Assembly: GCF_042242105.1 (NCBI RefSeq)
Contig: NC_092026.1
Span: 23,512,191 to 23,576,190, forward strand
Source of the DNA: Pempheris klunzingeri
Taxonomy: Eukaryota; Chordata; Actinopteri; Acropomatiformes; Pempheridae
DNA length: 64,000 nt
Direction of reading: 5' to 3'
Below the pieces are notes generated by a model. The model made no database searches and was not told the DNA's origin. It saw only the letters and a list, made by a program, of their open reading frames with translations. Every line of letters starts with the position of its first letter. The stretch's first letter is position 1. Below are positions 24,226 to 37,918 of this stretch, piece after piece. Made by a program: the position numbers and the translations under genes.

Positions 24226-26115
24226 TCACATGCTCGTTTCACAGGGTGGTGTCAGACTTCTGTCCACAACAATGTGGTTTTCTTGTTTCTCTTCACTCTG
24301 TTCTTCTTCCTCTCCTCCGTCCATAGTTACCAGCTCCTGAGTGCAGTTCAGCGGGCTGGCTTTAGACGACAGGGGGCTACTGCTGCTGCCTGAGCCGACA
24401 ACAGACCTCTCCATGTGATTCCTCCCCTGGTGGCTTAAGCCAGTGAGCTGCCCTTCACCTTCTAAGCTCCTGGCTGCTGAGCCCTCATCTCCACCCTGAG
24501 AGTTGTGTGGACTGACAGGTTGCTGGGACAGAGACGAAAATTGCAGAATCTCCAGCGGAACTTCCTGTGTTGCAGAACTAGAAGGCGAACACCTGGAAAG
24601 CATGTCGTCAGAAAGCAGTTGTGCAAGCTTGGCTGAGCCAGCGGAGCCTGGGGTCGCTACCGGTGTCATTACCGCCATAAGCACATCATCTTGGGATTCA
24701 ATGAAGTCAACCTTGAGGGCTCTTGTTTTTTGAGGGCTACCATAATCTCGCATTGAGCTGGACACAAACTCATACAAACCCTCTTTGATGAGAGTCATTG
24801 ACTGGATGCCATCAGGATTCCTGTTCACCTCCATGGCGCTGATCTGACTTAGATCCAAGGGAGGGGGGATGCGCTGGTGTCTAGCGCCACTTTGACTCCC
24901 TTCAGCAGAGGGGAGCATAGAACTTCTTTCTCCTCTTTGCAGTGGCAAATCATCGTTGTTGACTTCAGGCGAAGTTTTCCGGGCTTTGGTTGAGGACAGT
25001 GCCTTCATCTCTACCTGCTCCTCAATAGATTTTTCCTGCTGCTCTGAAATGCTTCCTGTCTCCTTGTAAGTGTCATCCAGCCGTTTAACGTTAAGGTGTT
25101 TAGGAGTAGTTTTGTTCGATGAAGGCTTGCCTCGTTCAGGGGAGCCTAGCTGAACTACTTCCAGGTAATGTGAATGTGGAGACTTGCCAGGGCTACTCAC
25201 CTCTGCGTTGGAGTAATGTTTGTGGTAGCTCCAGCGACTGGGTGACAGGTGATTGTCCACAGGACATTTACTGTCCTCTCTCTTTTCCACCAACACATCT
25301 GTTAGTTCCATGCTACGTGCAAAAGCATCCTTTAGGTTAATAGAAATAATGCTTCCACTGCGTTTGGCTCTCTCGAGAGCTTCTCTCCTTTTGATGGCCT
25401 TCTCCTGCCTCTTTTGCTCTCGGTAGAACTCAGAGAAGTTGTTGACAATGATTGGGATGGGAAGAGCAATGACCAACACACCTGCTATACAGCAGAGCCC
25501 TCCTACAATCTTTCCCAGCAGGGTCTGTGGGTAGATGTCTCCATAACCAACAGTGGTCATTGTAATGGTCGCCCACCAGAAGGATGCAGGGATACTGGTG
25601 AACTTTGTGGCATCCTCATCCTTCTCAGCAAAGAACACCAAGCTAGAGAAGATCATAATACCCATGGCTAAGAAGAGGATCAACAGACCCAACTCATTGT
25701 AGCTCCTCCGCAAAGTGAAGCCCAAAGACTGGAGTCCCGTCGAGTGCCTGGCGAGCTTCAGGATCCTCAGGATCCTCATAATTCGGAAAATCTGGACCAC
25801 ACGGCGCACGTTCTGGAACTGCATCACGCTCTTGTTAGACTCAGTTAGGCAGAGGGTCACATAGTAAGGCAGGATAGCCAGCAAATCAATGATGTTCAGT
25901 GGAGCTTTGATGAAATTCCACTTATTGGGTGCTGACAGCAGGCGCAGAATGTACTCCATGGTGAACCAGGCAATGCAGACAGCTTCCACGTGGGCTAGGC
26001 TGGGGTTGTCACTGAATTGACCAAATTCATCTACCACCTGGAGCTCTGGCAGGGTGTTGAGGGACAACGAGATAGTGGAAATTATGATGAACACGATGGA
26101 GATCATAGCCAGGAT
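24226..26115 (-). CDS. kcnb2: Kv2-type potassium channel, exon 2: S1-S6, pore and cytoplasmic tail
   Basis: Encodes residues 196-824 of a delayed-rectifier Kv2 subunit of the plasma membrane. The exon follows the acceptor TCTTGCAG, phase 0, opening with ILAMISIVF of S1. The S4 sensor has regularly spaced arginines ([18 protein letters not shown], about 300-317). The selectivity filter TTVGYGD is at about 382-388 and the S6 Pro-x-Pro hinge at 414-416. The post-S6 segment [20 protein letters not shown] and DAFARSMEL are Kv2 signatures. The tail has NHLSPSRW and ends CETSM, like Kv2.2 rather than Kv2.1, hence KCNB2. At 824 residues the protein is shorter than mammalian Kv2.2 (about 911). The tail does not contain the SCATDFTE-type clustering/FFAT motif known in Kv2.1 and Kv2.2. 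It could be a fish kcnb2 ohnolog or a third Kv2 paralog. Confidence 0.93.
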   Translation of the reverse strand: MLAMISIVFIIISTISLSLNTLPELQVVDEFGQFSDNPSLAHVEAVCIAWFTMEYILRLLSAPNKWNFIKAPLNIIDLLAILPYYVTLCLTESNKSVMQFQNVRRVVQIFRIMRILRILKLARHSTGLQSLGFTLRRSYNELGLLILFLAMGIMIFSSLVFFAEKDEDATKFTSIPASFWWATITMTTVGYGDIYPQTLLGKIVGGLCCIAGVLVIALPIPIIVNNFSEFYREQKRQEKAIKRREALERAKRSGSIISINLKDAFARSMELTDVLVEKREDSKCPVDNHLSPSRWSYHKHYSNAEVSSPGKSPHSHYLEVVQLGSPERGKPSSNKTTPKHLNVKRLDDTYKETGSISEQQEKSIEEQVEMKALSSTKARKTSPEVNNDDLPLQRGERSSMLPSAEGSQSGARHQRIPPPLDLSQISAMEVNRNPDGIQSMTLIKEGLYEFVSSSMRDYGSPQKTRALKVDFIESQDDVLMAVMTPVATPGSAGSAKLAQLLSDDMLSRCSPSSSATQEVPLEILQFSSLSQQPVSPHNSQGGDEGSAARSLEGEGQLTGLSHQGRNHMERSVVGSGSSSSPLSSKASPLNCTQELVTMDGGEEEEQSEEKQENHIVVDRSLTPPCETSM

Positions 26116-27224
26116 CTGCAAGACAGAGACAAGCTTGTGGGTTAATGTATTAACATAATTTAGATTCATACATATCTCTATATCTTTACATAGACAAATA
26201 AAAGGACATAGAGCTTGTGGGCCTTGGTCAAAGCTGGTGTGCTAGTATATCACGCAAGAAATTGGCCCTAATATTGTCTTTAATCACCTTAACTACATGG
26301 CTTTACAGATGGCAGTGACAGCATGTCTGTCCACCACTTTGGTTCAGATTGAAATGTCTTACAACTGTTAATTTTGGTTTGTCATATTCCTCAGAGGGAT
26401 GTTGAAATGACAAAGACTGACAAAGGATCCCCTGACTTTTCATCTAACAGAATCATGCAGTTGACATGTTTGGTTTTGAGTAAAATGTCTTCACAACTAT
26501 CAGGTGGCTCCCAGAAGATGAATTTGAACTATTCAAAAGCTGTTTTCTTGTATGTGCATGAGTTTTGATGGCATAGTTGCACATCAGCCACTACAGTGGA
26601 AGCAATTCAATGCCCTGCACAGCTATTCTAATACAATCCCCCTAAAAAAATCTTCAATTCTAAATGTTATTTCTTTTACAAACATCGTTATATAATAATA
26701 CTGGTCACTCAAGGTCACAGGGGAACTTTGTGCATGTTTTGGAATGTAGTTTTTTGATTTATTTAGTATCTCGATATCCTCATTGAACTAAAACTCAAAT
26801 ACAGTCCAACAAATGACCATCAGGTGCCTCATATACATAACATTGCCCATATACAATATAAGGTCACGATATGAACTTTAAGTAAGATAGGATTCTTGTA
26901 ATGTTTCTTTATTTAATTACCATTTTCCTGCCTGCAGGAGGTGCAACAGTTGCACAGTCTGTTGGTGCTATAATGTGTGCTTCGTTCAAACAGGCACTTA
27001 TGACTGCCACCTTCACGGCTGCTTTCATGTCACATTGATCATTTCAAGACGTTCATCAGAATTGACATCACAAACATATGTGCATAAATGGGACCAAAAC
27101 TCCAACAAGCTCTTCCAGTGGCTCCTCCAGTGGACCTTCAGTGGTCATTACCTTTCGCTGTACAAAGCGTATAAGCGTAATAAGAGTGGGGCAGAGCAGT
27201 TTATCCTGAGTGGCACTGGAGGGA

Positions 27225-27325
27225 AGATCAGCAAAGGTCACTTTAAATAACTTCAAGTACCTGGCAGTGCACCAGTACAACGACCTGCATGAACTGGGCT
27301 AAGAACACCAAGGCCGGACCTGACT
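27225..27325 (+). mobile_element. Short LINE fragment (post-RT region)
   Basis: In plus-strand frames the sequence reads FKYLAVHQYN near 27246-27280, then NWAKNTKA near 27292-27315. This resembles the FKYLGV...DWTKNT block downstream of the reverse transcriptase in fish LINEs. Very short and frameshifted. Confidence 0.45.
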
Positions 27326-27539
27326 CTATTCTTTCTTTCTGTTTATTGATAGATTTGCACCCTACTTTGTTCTACAGCTACTGTTTGTTCTACAAAACTT
27401 CCCATGCACAAAATTCTATCTTAGTTTATCTTAGAATAAATAGAAAACTTGACTCCAAACACTACACTGGCAAGTTTTCCACAATTTTCATTTTCATTTG
27501 TTAAAGTCGTACTTGCTGTGTCATATATTTTTTTGGACA

Positions 27540-28475
27540 CAAGTGCTTCATGCCAGGAGTCTGTACAACAGGAGTAAGGTGCTTCTAATGACTCATAAAA
27601 CTGTAAATGGCCCCTTCATATCTGTCTCATCTCCTTAAACCTCATATTCTATAACATGCTCCCTGCAGTCAGAAAACAGAATTAAAAAGAAGTCGGCAAC
27701 AAACAACCAACTTCCTGTGGAGTAACAGCCCTGTTGACATCAGACCATCTGACTCTGTTGGGGCCTTAAAACTTAGACTTCAGACTCATCTCTTTGTCTT
27801 CATTTTGAGCCAGCTGCATATTTGAAATGATTCTCTTCCTGTTGCAGTTGTTGTTCCGGTGGGTCGGTCTCAGTCTCAGGGAATCTGTTAAGCCCAGTAC
27901 TTACAGTCCATGTTTGTCCTGCCAATGAGATTACTGTAAACTTTCTGAAAACCACTGCTCTAACCTTCTGTTGTGACCCACAAGCACAGCTGTGTGCCTC
28001 TTCCCCACCCCTCCCCTCCCCTATTCAAATTCATATTCAAATAAGCTTTATTGGGACAACGGATCCTAAACCCATCTTGCCAAACTGATACAGTATGACA
28101 CTGTCATGCACGTCCTCTGCCTCTCACCCTGTGTGAACGGTATGCTTGAGCTTTGCTTCCGTCAGCCTGCAGTCTGTCCTCCAGCTCTCCATTAAGGGGA
28201 GCTAATGTGACTCAGGTCCATTTGGTGACACCAAGGTGTTCAAGATCCTCCCACATCTTCATATATGTCTGCAGTCTATCTATAATTGTGTCATTCTGAT
28301 TGGCCACAGGCTAACTTTACTATGTCGGTCTGTTCTGGGCACACACCATCTATTTCTGGGAGAGGGATCTTCCTCTGTTGCTCTTCCTGAGCTTTCTTCT
28401 ATTGACAGACTTGTGATTTGTGATATTGGGCTATATAAATGAAAATGTACACCCTCCTGACTTGACTTGACACTC
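27540..28475 (+). mobile_element. L2-type LINE 3' fragment
   Basis: Traces of the C-terminal RT region are visible (VLLMTHKTVNGPF near 27580-27620, and a TSDSSL-type segment near 27775). The 3' part ends GTGATATTGGGCTATATAAA and a short TTGAC-type tail (GACTTGACTTGAC, about 28458-28470), as fish L2 elements do. The middle (27840-28180) is poorly recognisable. Not functional. Confidence 0.6.
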
Positions 28476-28857
28476 GTTGACAGTCAGTAGTATTGCGAGG
28501 TGCCAAAATGGAAATGTCAGGGTCTTTCTGTGTGTTTGTCTGTCTCCTACGAGTAAGTCAATGAAAGCTCAACATAAAATCACTGGTGTCTCCTTTGAAA
28601 TACAACGGTTTTCACAATGAATAAGAACTGTTAAATGATTGTAAAGAAAGTAAGTAGACATGCTTCCCTTCATACTCCCTCCTATAGTCAGTGGTGAAAA
28701 AGTAGTCACACCTGTATAACAACTCAAAGTTTACTATTATCAACAAAATAGACTTTAAGTATCAAATGTAAGTACTGGTTGTAGCTGTTCAAGGTGGAGG
28801 TAGTTTTAACTAGCTTTTAACTAGTTTAACTACTTTATATACAGTTATGTAGCTTAG

Positions 28858-28955
28858 TCTAACGATGCCCAACATCGGGGTCAGGCCCCTACCAAAGGGT
28901 CGCAAGATACATATTGGGAGTCGTGACACGATTCTAGGATGAAAGGGAAAAAAGT
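28858..28955. mobile_element. hAT-like non-autonomous fragment
   Basis: The segment CCCAACATCGGGGTCAGGCC followed by CCAAAGGGTCGCAAGAT resembles the left terminus of a common vertebrate/fish hAT-derived repeat. The matching right end was not identified. Confidence 0.4.
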
Positions 28956-30312
28956 TCTGATACACAAATCTGTTTTCCATTTTTGGAAACTTTCTCTATT
29001 TGCTTTTTGTGAAATATTGGATAATCGAACATATTTAGGCCTTGAACAGTTATTTAAGGTACAAGGTTCATTTTTTTGTAATGTAAAGTTATAGTCATAT
29101 TTTCAACATAAGGACATAATAACTTTTTATGGTGGACATCAGAGGATGAGTTTTGGAGGAAAGAATCTGCTCTGCAGTCCTATATTCTATTTCATAGGCT
29201 TAACAAAGAAAAAAGTGCAATATCCCCCTCTTAAATCTTGAAACACCAATACATGTTTTTCAAGTAAAAAGTAGCATAAAATAGAAATACTTAAGTAAAA
29301 TACCTGAAAATGTAAATGCTTAAATACTGCATGAGAGTTACTGTCCAGTGCGTCTAGAATAGCTTTGCTGACTGGTAATTCTACCTTCCGCATTACCAGC
29401 TGTTGAACTTCTCTGAGGTTTTTCAAACTATTGAAATGTTTTCTGTGGGGTAAGCTTTCCCTTTATTGCTGTTTCTTGTTTGTCAACTGCTTTAACACCC
29501 TTTTGTAGTGACTGGATATGCTTTCACATATTGCACTATAAAGATTTTATCACCAAGGCCCATAAGTATTCAAGCATGATTATTTCACAAATCACGCTGA
29601 GTTAGTTTTTGTCCCTGCATATTTAACTTCAGCAATGATTTATGAACCAATCCATATTCTTGCTCCTGGCTGATTTGAAGCTGCAGCAGTCCCACTTCTC
29701 ACAGCATATTCTGTTCAAAAAACCTCTAACGGTGGACTCGAGTGTCCGAGCTAAGGGAGGTAGCTGAAGCATGCGTGGTCTGAGTCTTCTCTCTGCAGTC
29801 CTTGCTAGGACATTTCAGGATAATTGTAATAGGATTGTGTTGCTATCTATAGAAAGGATAGAGAGAGGTTAGAAGTGTTTACTCATTCTTTCCTCCCCCA
29901 GTAGGAAGAATCAAGCAGTAGTTGGACAGCCCCAAGAAAAGCTTTATACTAAAATCAAATAATAAAAAAAAAGAATATCTAAGATCTATAAATGAGTCTG
30001 CAAATGAGTGCTTCAAAATGGACTAGAAGAAACAAGTAAACAGCGAGTAATAAAGCGTGTTCGTGTTAGAATGATCCCTTTCAGAGTGTTCAACATGTGT
30101 TTCAGTCCCAGGAGGTTTCAGTTCTACAGTCCTACTCCAGCTTCTGGTATTAAAGTAGTGCTGTATTCAGAGTAGTTAGCTGTTTCTCCTGGCAGGATGA
30201 AATGTCTGTAGATATAAGACTACTACCTGAAGATGGAATAAGCAATAGCAATACTTCATAAGCTCGCTCATATTTAATGTCTCAAAAATAACTAGTAAGA
30301 AACTAGTTGAGT

Positions 30313-30350
30313 AATGATAATAATAATAATAATGATGATGATAATAATAA
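30313..30350. repeat. (AAT/GAT)n trinucleotide run
   Basis: TAATAATAATAATGATGATG followed by ATAATAATAA, in the kcnb2 intron. Confidence 0.85.
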
Positions 30351-33199
30351 GCTGGCCAGCAGTCCAGGGTGTACGCCACCTCTCACCCAAAGTCAGGTGG
30401 GATTGGTTCCATACAATACAATCCATGCATTTCCTCTTATCTAGACACTGTTTATATCTTTATGAGTCAAATGCACTGTGACCATGCATGTTACAGCACA
30501 CAGCACACTCTTAGTATTCATACCTGCATTAGTAGGCAGGATATCAATATGATTCTATCATATTATACCTGTAACAACAATAAGACACAGCTGTGCAATG
30601 GGTACAAACAGGCTACTTTTTAGGTCACAATTCAGAACCTTGAAAATGAAAAACTTGATTGCATGTAACCTTCACGCCTGTGGAGTCTGGAGCGTGCCAG
30701 AGGAAATGATCAGTTCAAAAAGGGAAACATTTCTTGGCATCATTAATCTCTATTTATGCACTTGTTGTGCTATGACAACTGTCCCTGTGACTCAAGAGAG
30801 AGTTCCTGTGAAATCATGTGATAAAGGGATTGTCCCGGCTGTGTCAGGATGATGGACCGTCTGGCCTATCAGAGTCATGTCAAAGGACACTGAGCATTAC
30901 AGCATTACACAGAGTACACTATTTCTCCTGCCTAATAATCCTCATTCAGACTTTGTGACTGTTCTTCGTGTCAGACAAAGAGTTTTTAGTCAAAGCTGCA
31001 AAGGCAAGCAAAAAGACAACTGAGAAACTGAGAGAAAGACGAGAGAGGATGTATAGAAATCCAAAGAGAGACAGGACAAAGGGAAGTAGAGGGCAGGTGT
31101 ATCAAAGTGTGTTCACCCTGCAGCGTCTTAATGGCTTAATGGCTGCCAAATGCTGTGACCTTGGCACCCAGGGCAGATTTAAAGCAGTACCAGGAACACA
31201 CAAGCTGCTTTAGAAGCTGTACAGTGGAGGAAGAATTAATGGAGCTCCACATTTAAGATTCAGTTACATTGCAACACCCAAGTTTGTATCACAGTGAGTC
31301 ACTAACAAACAAATGAAGCTGACTCAGCTTTAGTCACAGTGAAACAGTTCTTCAAATAGAGATAAAAGCTGAGGAAAGTAAAACCAACATTAATGATGTT
31401 GTGTTGTTGCCTATGAACATGTGGCCCTGAAACTGTTCCCTGAAACTCTGGCTCTGAGCAGGCTGAGTGAAGGACTGGATACCCATGAAATATGCTGTAT
31501 GTATATCCATGGTCCCAGTGCTGTCCCAGATTTTTAGAACACTGTACATTTTAAATGACATTTCCTACTGAAACCCCATTGATAACTACAGGGACAACTA
31601 ACCCTATACATTGTGTAGCAGTGATTTGATGATTAGAACTTGCTAGCATGTAAACACTCCTGCACATGCACACATCAAACACCCATGAAGAGACAGAGAG
31701 AAAGAGTGGAAAAAGAAACTTCACCTCTCTCTTTAGAGTCAGATCTAAGTCAGACTAAACACACCGGCTGAAGAATTAGATTTTTTTTCCCAGTTTATTT
31801 AGTCAGATCATATATTTTGCCCTCTATGTGTACATGTCTTTAGTATTGCCCTTTGTGTCAAATAGAAATAAAAACTGTCTTGAAGTGAATAAAACACGTA
31901 AATATCTAACCATTTTGTTTGGTGCACATGATTGGTATATAAAGTGTGACGAGTATAAACATGGTTGGTGGTGGAAAGAAGTCCATTTGATTTTGAGTGT
32001 TTGTCAAGGAAATCTAGTTTTTGACAATCTTTTACTTTCTTTTATATATTTTTATCTAGAATACTACAAAACATACATACCAGTAAAGCCAATTGAACTG
32101 AACTGACCGAGAGACAGAGACATGTCAGACAGCGATGCAGGAAATGAGAGAACTTGACACAAAGAGACGACACGAGCGGAATGAAAAAAAATGGATGAAG
32201 TGACTGGGCCGAGAAACCAAAGCCCGGATCAATATGTAGTGTATTTCTGGAACAACAGGGGCGGGATCTGTTGGACAGCTGCTGCTTTTGCAGAGGTCAA
32301 CACAGTTTATCTATAAAGCCCCCCTACTTTCATCAGTCATATTGTTTACATCTGTTATCGTTGTTCATCCATTCGCTCGCTCATTAACCCATTCACTGGG
32401 GGCACACTGGTAATACTGACATGCACGCTCTTTCACTAAAGTAATTGTGGATATTGAACACTGTTTAAGATCTGCGCTGACTTTTTAGCACCAAACAGCA
32501 TCAACAGATCCCCAAATCAAACCTCCCCCCGGCTCACTGGTGATGCTCCCAGGCAACATGTCGGCACGGCATGGTGACGTTCCAACATCAGGACGAAGAA
32601 GAACACAGTGCACAAACATTAAGTTGCAATATATTTTCAATGAACTCATATACAGACATTCTCAATCAAAACGGACCAATCACGTGACGTGATGGTATCT
32701 GACCTGCACTCCTGCAGACAGGTGGGTTTGTGCTCTTTTTACACCCTGACCCCTGATAATCTGACCTTCAGCAGCAAATGGAGTTCGCTCTGTCGTGAAT
32801 GATCATATTATGGACTTCTCCTACATGCTGGCGTTGTTGCTGAGTTTGGAAACAGCAACTGAGACAATAGTTGAAAAGAGCTAGGTAAACTAGGCAACTA
32901 CCCATCTGATAAAGATCATGTGATTTGATTAATAACACAGGAACATATTAAATGGACCCTGTGTTTCTAAGTTTCTATGAATGTGTTGAGGGGATTTACG
33001 TCCTCATTGTTTCCAGGCATGCTTGATACGAGCCTTGTACGGTACGACCTGCCTTCGGGAGCACACTGACCCAACCTCAGGATGTAAATCACAGACGGGA
33101 AATGTGAGCTGTCCGCAATGCATTCGATATTCAATATTCAAGACAAAGTCTGGGTATCATAAGGATATGAGTGCCGTGATGGTATTCAGCCTTGCTTGT

Positions 33200-33236
<37 letters not shown>
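33200..33236. repeat. (CA)18 microsatellite
   Basis: A perfect CA dinucleotide run in the kcnb2 intron. Confidence 0.95.
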
Positions 33237-33239
<3 letters not shown>

Positions 33240-35749
33240 GAGGAGCAGAGAGAGTAGAAATAGAGTCAGAATTATAGTAATCATTCCAAGGAGAAGCCTT
33301 TTGCTGTAGATGCCCATGTTATTAACCATCTAGGCAGAGTGACCACTACAACACCTCCAGTGAGCTGCATCCGTTGGTTTAAGGTCATTTGATAAATACT
33401 TGTTGACGGTTCTTTGTGACCTTGTAATCATGTTTAATTCCATTAGACAAATCAAAATGTTTCATAGAGCAATAAGCAAGATGTTACATACACTTATGTT
33501 ACTATATATACAAAGATGCTTACACAGGCTTTTAAGATGTTTTTAATCCACAAACTCCCCCACACTTCCTAGTTGTCAGAGATTGTAGGATTATGCCTCC
33601 AGCAAAACCTTCATTTGACCTCAGTGTATTGTGAAGGAACAAGGACCTCAAAAAATCATTGTAGATTCTCATATTCACTTTTAAAATAGTAAGAACCAGA
33701 TCAACACACAAATACACAATAAATCAGTGAAATGAACAACAATTGCCAACAATTTTACAGCCCAACTATAACGGAGAGGTGTTAAGGTGCAGTTCATTGC
33801 TGATATGGTCTAAAATAGAGACATCAGCAGGTTTAACTTTAACACTGCTTAGTGATATAAGACAACAAATACTTTTTACAGAGGTGCACTTGAGACCAGC
33901 CTGAAAGCAATAATGGATGTCAGTGAGTCACACAATGAAAACAGTATGATTGACTAAATGGCTAAAGAAATCTCTACGCCTGGTGGCACCAGAGGAGCAA
34001 CCTGATGGATTCTCTGTCTGATACAGCTAAAGTCCACTTAGTCAGCTCCATTTTCTGTGGTCAGCTCCATGATTACAGGAGCAAGGCTAAAAACACTGCA
34101 ACATTGCAAACTTTGCAATCATAAAAGTGTAATGCTAGAACAAGTGCACATACAGTACAATCTGATTACTGCTGGAGGTCATCAGAACAAACTTCACCTG
34201 TAAACCACACAAGGCTAAACAGACTGCCAAAGGTGCAGTTTAATGTTGCACAAGATGCAACAAGGCACCAAAAAACAGACTAAATACTTCTGACTAGACT
34301 AAAGAGTCACTCTCACTAAACTAACAGTGACTAAATACGCTGGACTGCTCAACAAAATGAGGCAGACAATCACAGGAGTGGGAAACACACATGGGCAGGA
34401 AGTAAAAGGGCCTGAAATAGAGGGACAAGTTGTTCACCACAATAAAACAGGAAGTAATAGAAAAAACACCAAGTGAACTTAAACTTGATGAGACATAAGA
34501 GAGCTGGGACACACTAGCCAGCAGTGACCCCTCCTTATCTCTGTGTCTGCTACATTAGTAGGTACTCTTCTCAAACAAACATTCATCTGCCATCATGCGT
34601 CTGCACAGCCACCCACTAATAATACTGACACTGATCAGCTGCATGTCTCCTCTATATGAAGACAAATAAAGCAGTGGCCAAACAAATAATCCAAAGAAAC
34701 CAAAGACAGTGTGACAGCTCATGAGCTGTGGTCCACTCATACACACTGTGGTTGTGTGAGGCAGGGGGAATGAATTACAGTCAACAGGATGAAATTTGCT
34801 GTAGACAGCAAACCACTTTGGACCAGCCTCTCTCCTGCTGGAGTGATAAGTCATTCTCATTTGAATTAAAGCATTCGATACTGGAAAGCTACAGTACATT
34901 AGTGAATCCATCATTGTGCTGTTCCTCTCTGAAGGCACAGGGCCAGTAAACCACAGAATACTGAATAGACACCTTGTGCTTACTGCTGTCTGTGAAATCA
35001 TACTTCCATCCAGCCCGTCCTCGTCCCAAAAAAATGATGCAATGTAGGCGACTTATTGTGGCTGCAGTAATGATGATGGGAGCAAACGAGGCAGTGAGAT
35101 GATGTTGTATAAACAGCGACAAAGTGTGTGTAGGGAGGTTGGGTGCTGGCCAAACACAGGAGACTGCTGTTTGCCTCCTATATGACACCAGAAGTTACTT
35201 GCACATATTAACCACCTTTTTCTAAACCTGAACAAGTAGTTGTGCTCCCTAGACATGACAAAGTAGTTTTGGTACCTAAACCCAACCAAGCAGCAGCCAC
35301 CTATAAATTCTACCCTATAAAGGTCACTGACAATTAATCATTAGAAACCTATTCTGCTCTTTTGGTACGAGGACGTGTTGTTCCTGCACAACTACACACA
35401 ACTAATGACTCATTGTCGACTCTTATGGTGTCTGGAATTTTACTCTGGATTTAACAATACATTTTATAACTCATGAAAGTGTTGCAATGATTGCAAATAA
35501 AGTATTCTGAATCTGACTCTGAATCTGAAATCATTTCATCTATAAAGATATTCCATTTAAAGAGCTAGATGCCAAGATAATACTGTGGAGAAGCACCGCT
35601 TATATTATGACTACCAGCATGAGGCAGTATTGGTTAGGAAGAATAACTAGCCTATAATGAACATAAACTAATACACATTTGTCTTTATATTATACCTTAC
35701 TTTCTTCAACCACACTGCTTGTTGTGGATCATTCTGTGTATTCCTTCTT

Positions 35750-35935
35750 CTTCTTTGTCATTGTCCCCTGATGCTGCTCATTCATTTGGAATTCTTGAAT
35801 CATTGGGTCTCTCTAATTAAAGAGTTTGGTCTGAACCTGCTCTCTTATGGAAAGTGTCTTGAAATAATAATGTTTCTTGTGAATTGGCACTACATAAATG
35901 TAGATTGATTGATTGATTGATTGTATAAGTAGCAC
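35750..35935 (+). repeat. LINE/SINE 3' tail repeat with (TTGA)n, copy 1
   Basis: Contains TTGGGTCTCTCTAATTAAAG, AGTTTGGTCTGAACCTGCTC and ATTGGCACTACATAAATG, and ends in a GATT/TTGA tail near 35911-35931. The same segments occur in the same orientation at 59470-59655. The structure fits a non-LTR element 3' end. Confidence 0.7.
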
Positions 35936-37394
35936 AATGCACAGTGCTATACATTAGAGAAACCAAACAACTGCATAACAGGCCAGTGTAAAACATTCTT
36001 TTTGCTTAATCTGATGCCAAATTTACAGCCACAGTTAAATGAGACAAGGAAGTCAGACAATCACACTTATCCCCTAATTTAACCTTATTATTCCAACTAC
36101 TTATGTGGAGATGGAAATATGAGCGAGCACACAGGACGTGTTTGCTATATTCATCCACTCTGTGTGCAGAAATGCTAGTACAAAGTCAAAGGTGAAGCAG
36201 TCAGTCTCAGTGATAACTTTAGTATTCACCTCCATTTGAACCTACATATAAGTGGTTTGGATAAAATGGTTCAGCCGGCTCATCTGTCCTGATCTATGCT
36301 TTAGTGAAGCTGTGTTTAGCACAGCCGCTCTGTTCCGGGACCACAATGATGAATCTGATGAATATATCCCATCATAATCAATAGAAATGATAGACGGTGT
36401 AAAAAAAAGACCCATATTTTTAGACTCAACTGTGGCTCCAGATGAACTGTAAAAGTGGAAGTCTGGAGCCAGTCCTCTCCTGTGGCACACCTGAACGCCA
36501 GTGTGCTGACAAGCCTCTGACATTGAAATGTTTAGAATAAAAGACTGTGCTGGTGGTGAATCTATTTGATTATCTATATTATAATCTATATTGTGCAAAA
36601 GTCTTTACCAATAAATGTCTCTTGCTCACTTCAGATGCTGAAGGTATGTGAAGTATGTAACATAACCATTGGAAGCATATACTCCAGACAGAGCAGCCAC
36701 TGATCCTGCACAACATATTCTGTAGTTTGCTGCAGTGGGTTTCCATCTTTTTATAGACATGTTCAGATACAATATAAACTATGAGTATGGCAAAACAACA
36801 AAATGAAAGTACATTCCTCTCCACTAGTGAAGCACTTCCCTGAAATATATCATAACGCCAGGTAAATCAAACCATGAGGGAAATGTTCTTGTTGAAACAT
36901 AATATGAATAAGGAATACATTTAATTCAATAGAAACAGAAACCTCAGCTTCATGCATGTGTTTAACTTTTAAATCTGATGTTCAACAAGAAGAGGCTGAA
37001 AACAAGAGCACAGACTCAGAAACTGTGAGAAGTTTTCTCCCAAAAACCCACTCACGTTATTCTAAATTAACATGCACAGAACATGAAAAAGTACTAAAGA
37101 CTAAGGGCATCAAGCTCAGCTGTGGATGACTTGCAGACACTTTCTTTACTTTATGCGTAGGACCTTAGTTTTTAGAATAAAAAGGGTTAAAATGCCCAAA
37201 TGACCACAGTTAACATGGCAATATTGTCACTGGATAAAAACCTTTTATTGCACTGTGTTCTTAATTGTCCCCTTTGTTCCTGGTGCAGATCAGACAGTGG
37301 ACAGGACAGACTATCCAACATGCCAACCGTTAGTCTATTTGCAGCAGCAGCAGTCCGGCTAAAAGCCCCAAAAGAGATTAAGCCATACTCCTAA

Positions 37395-37399
<5 letters not shown>

Positions 37400-37427
<28 letters not shown>
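37400..37427. repeat. (CT)14 microsatellite
   Basis: A perfect CT dinucleotide run in the kcnb2 intron. Confidence 0.95.
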
Positions 37428-37431
<4 letters not shown>

Positions 37432-37880
37432 ACTGTGTGTGTGTGTTATGTGTGTATGTCCACTATGAACAGGTGACCATGCATGCAGACATGCTGTTGG
37501 TTTCACCCAAACTGCATTACAAGAAATCGTGTACCGGATCAGAGGAACGTCATGTTTAACCGTTGGGAGGCTTTATTATATTTGTTGTATGATTCAAGTC
37601 CAGTCCAGTCATTACACGTTTGACCAGCTGTTTGAAAAGGAGAATGAAACTGAATCAAAACAATCCTATTTGTGTGTGAGGAGTATGTGTGCATGCCTCC
37701 CTGTAAAAGATAGTCCACAGGGAGGGAGCATGGCAAAACATATAATCAGAGCCAAAATAAGAAGATTACACAGATAAAGTGTATGAAACTAATCTCTATT
37801 GTCGGAACATTTAATACTCGTATTATCCAATAAAACTCAAAACTATTTCAGGTATTTGTCCATCTGGACTATGAACTCAT

Positions 37881-37918
37881 GTGTGTGTGTGTGTGTGTGT
37901 GTGTGCGTGCGTGTGTGT
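37881..37918. repeat. (GT)n microsatellite
   Basis: A GT run with two GC interruptions near its right end, in the kcnb2 intron. Confidence 0.9.

Noticed and set aside
34555..35289. Overlapping minus-strand open frames up to 148 residues in the kcnb2 intron
   Set aside because: No motif or family resemblance; probably chance or decayed repeat sequence.
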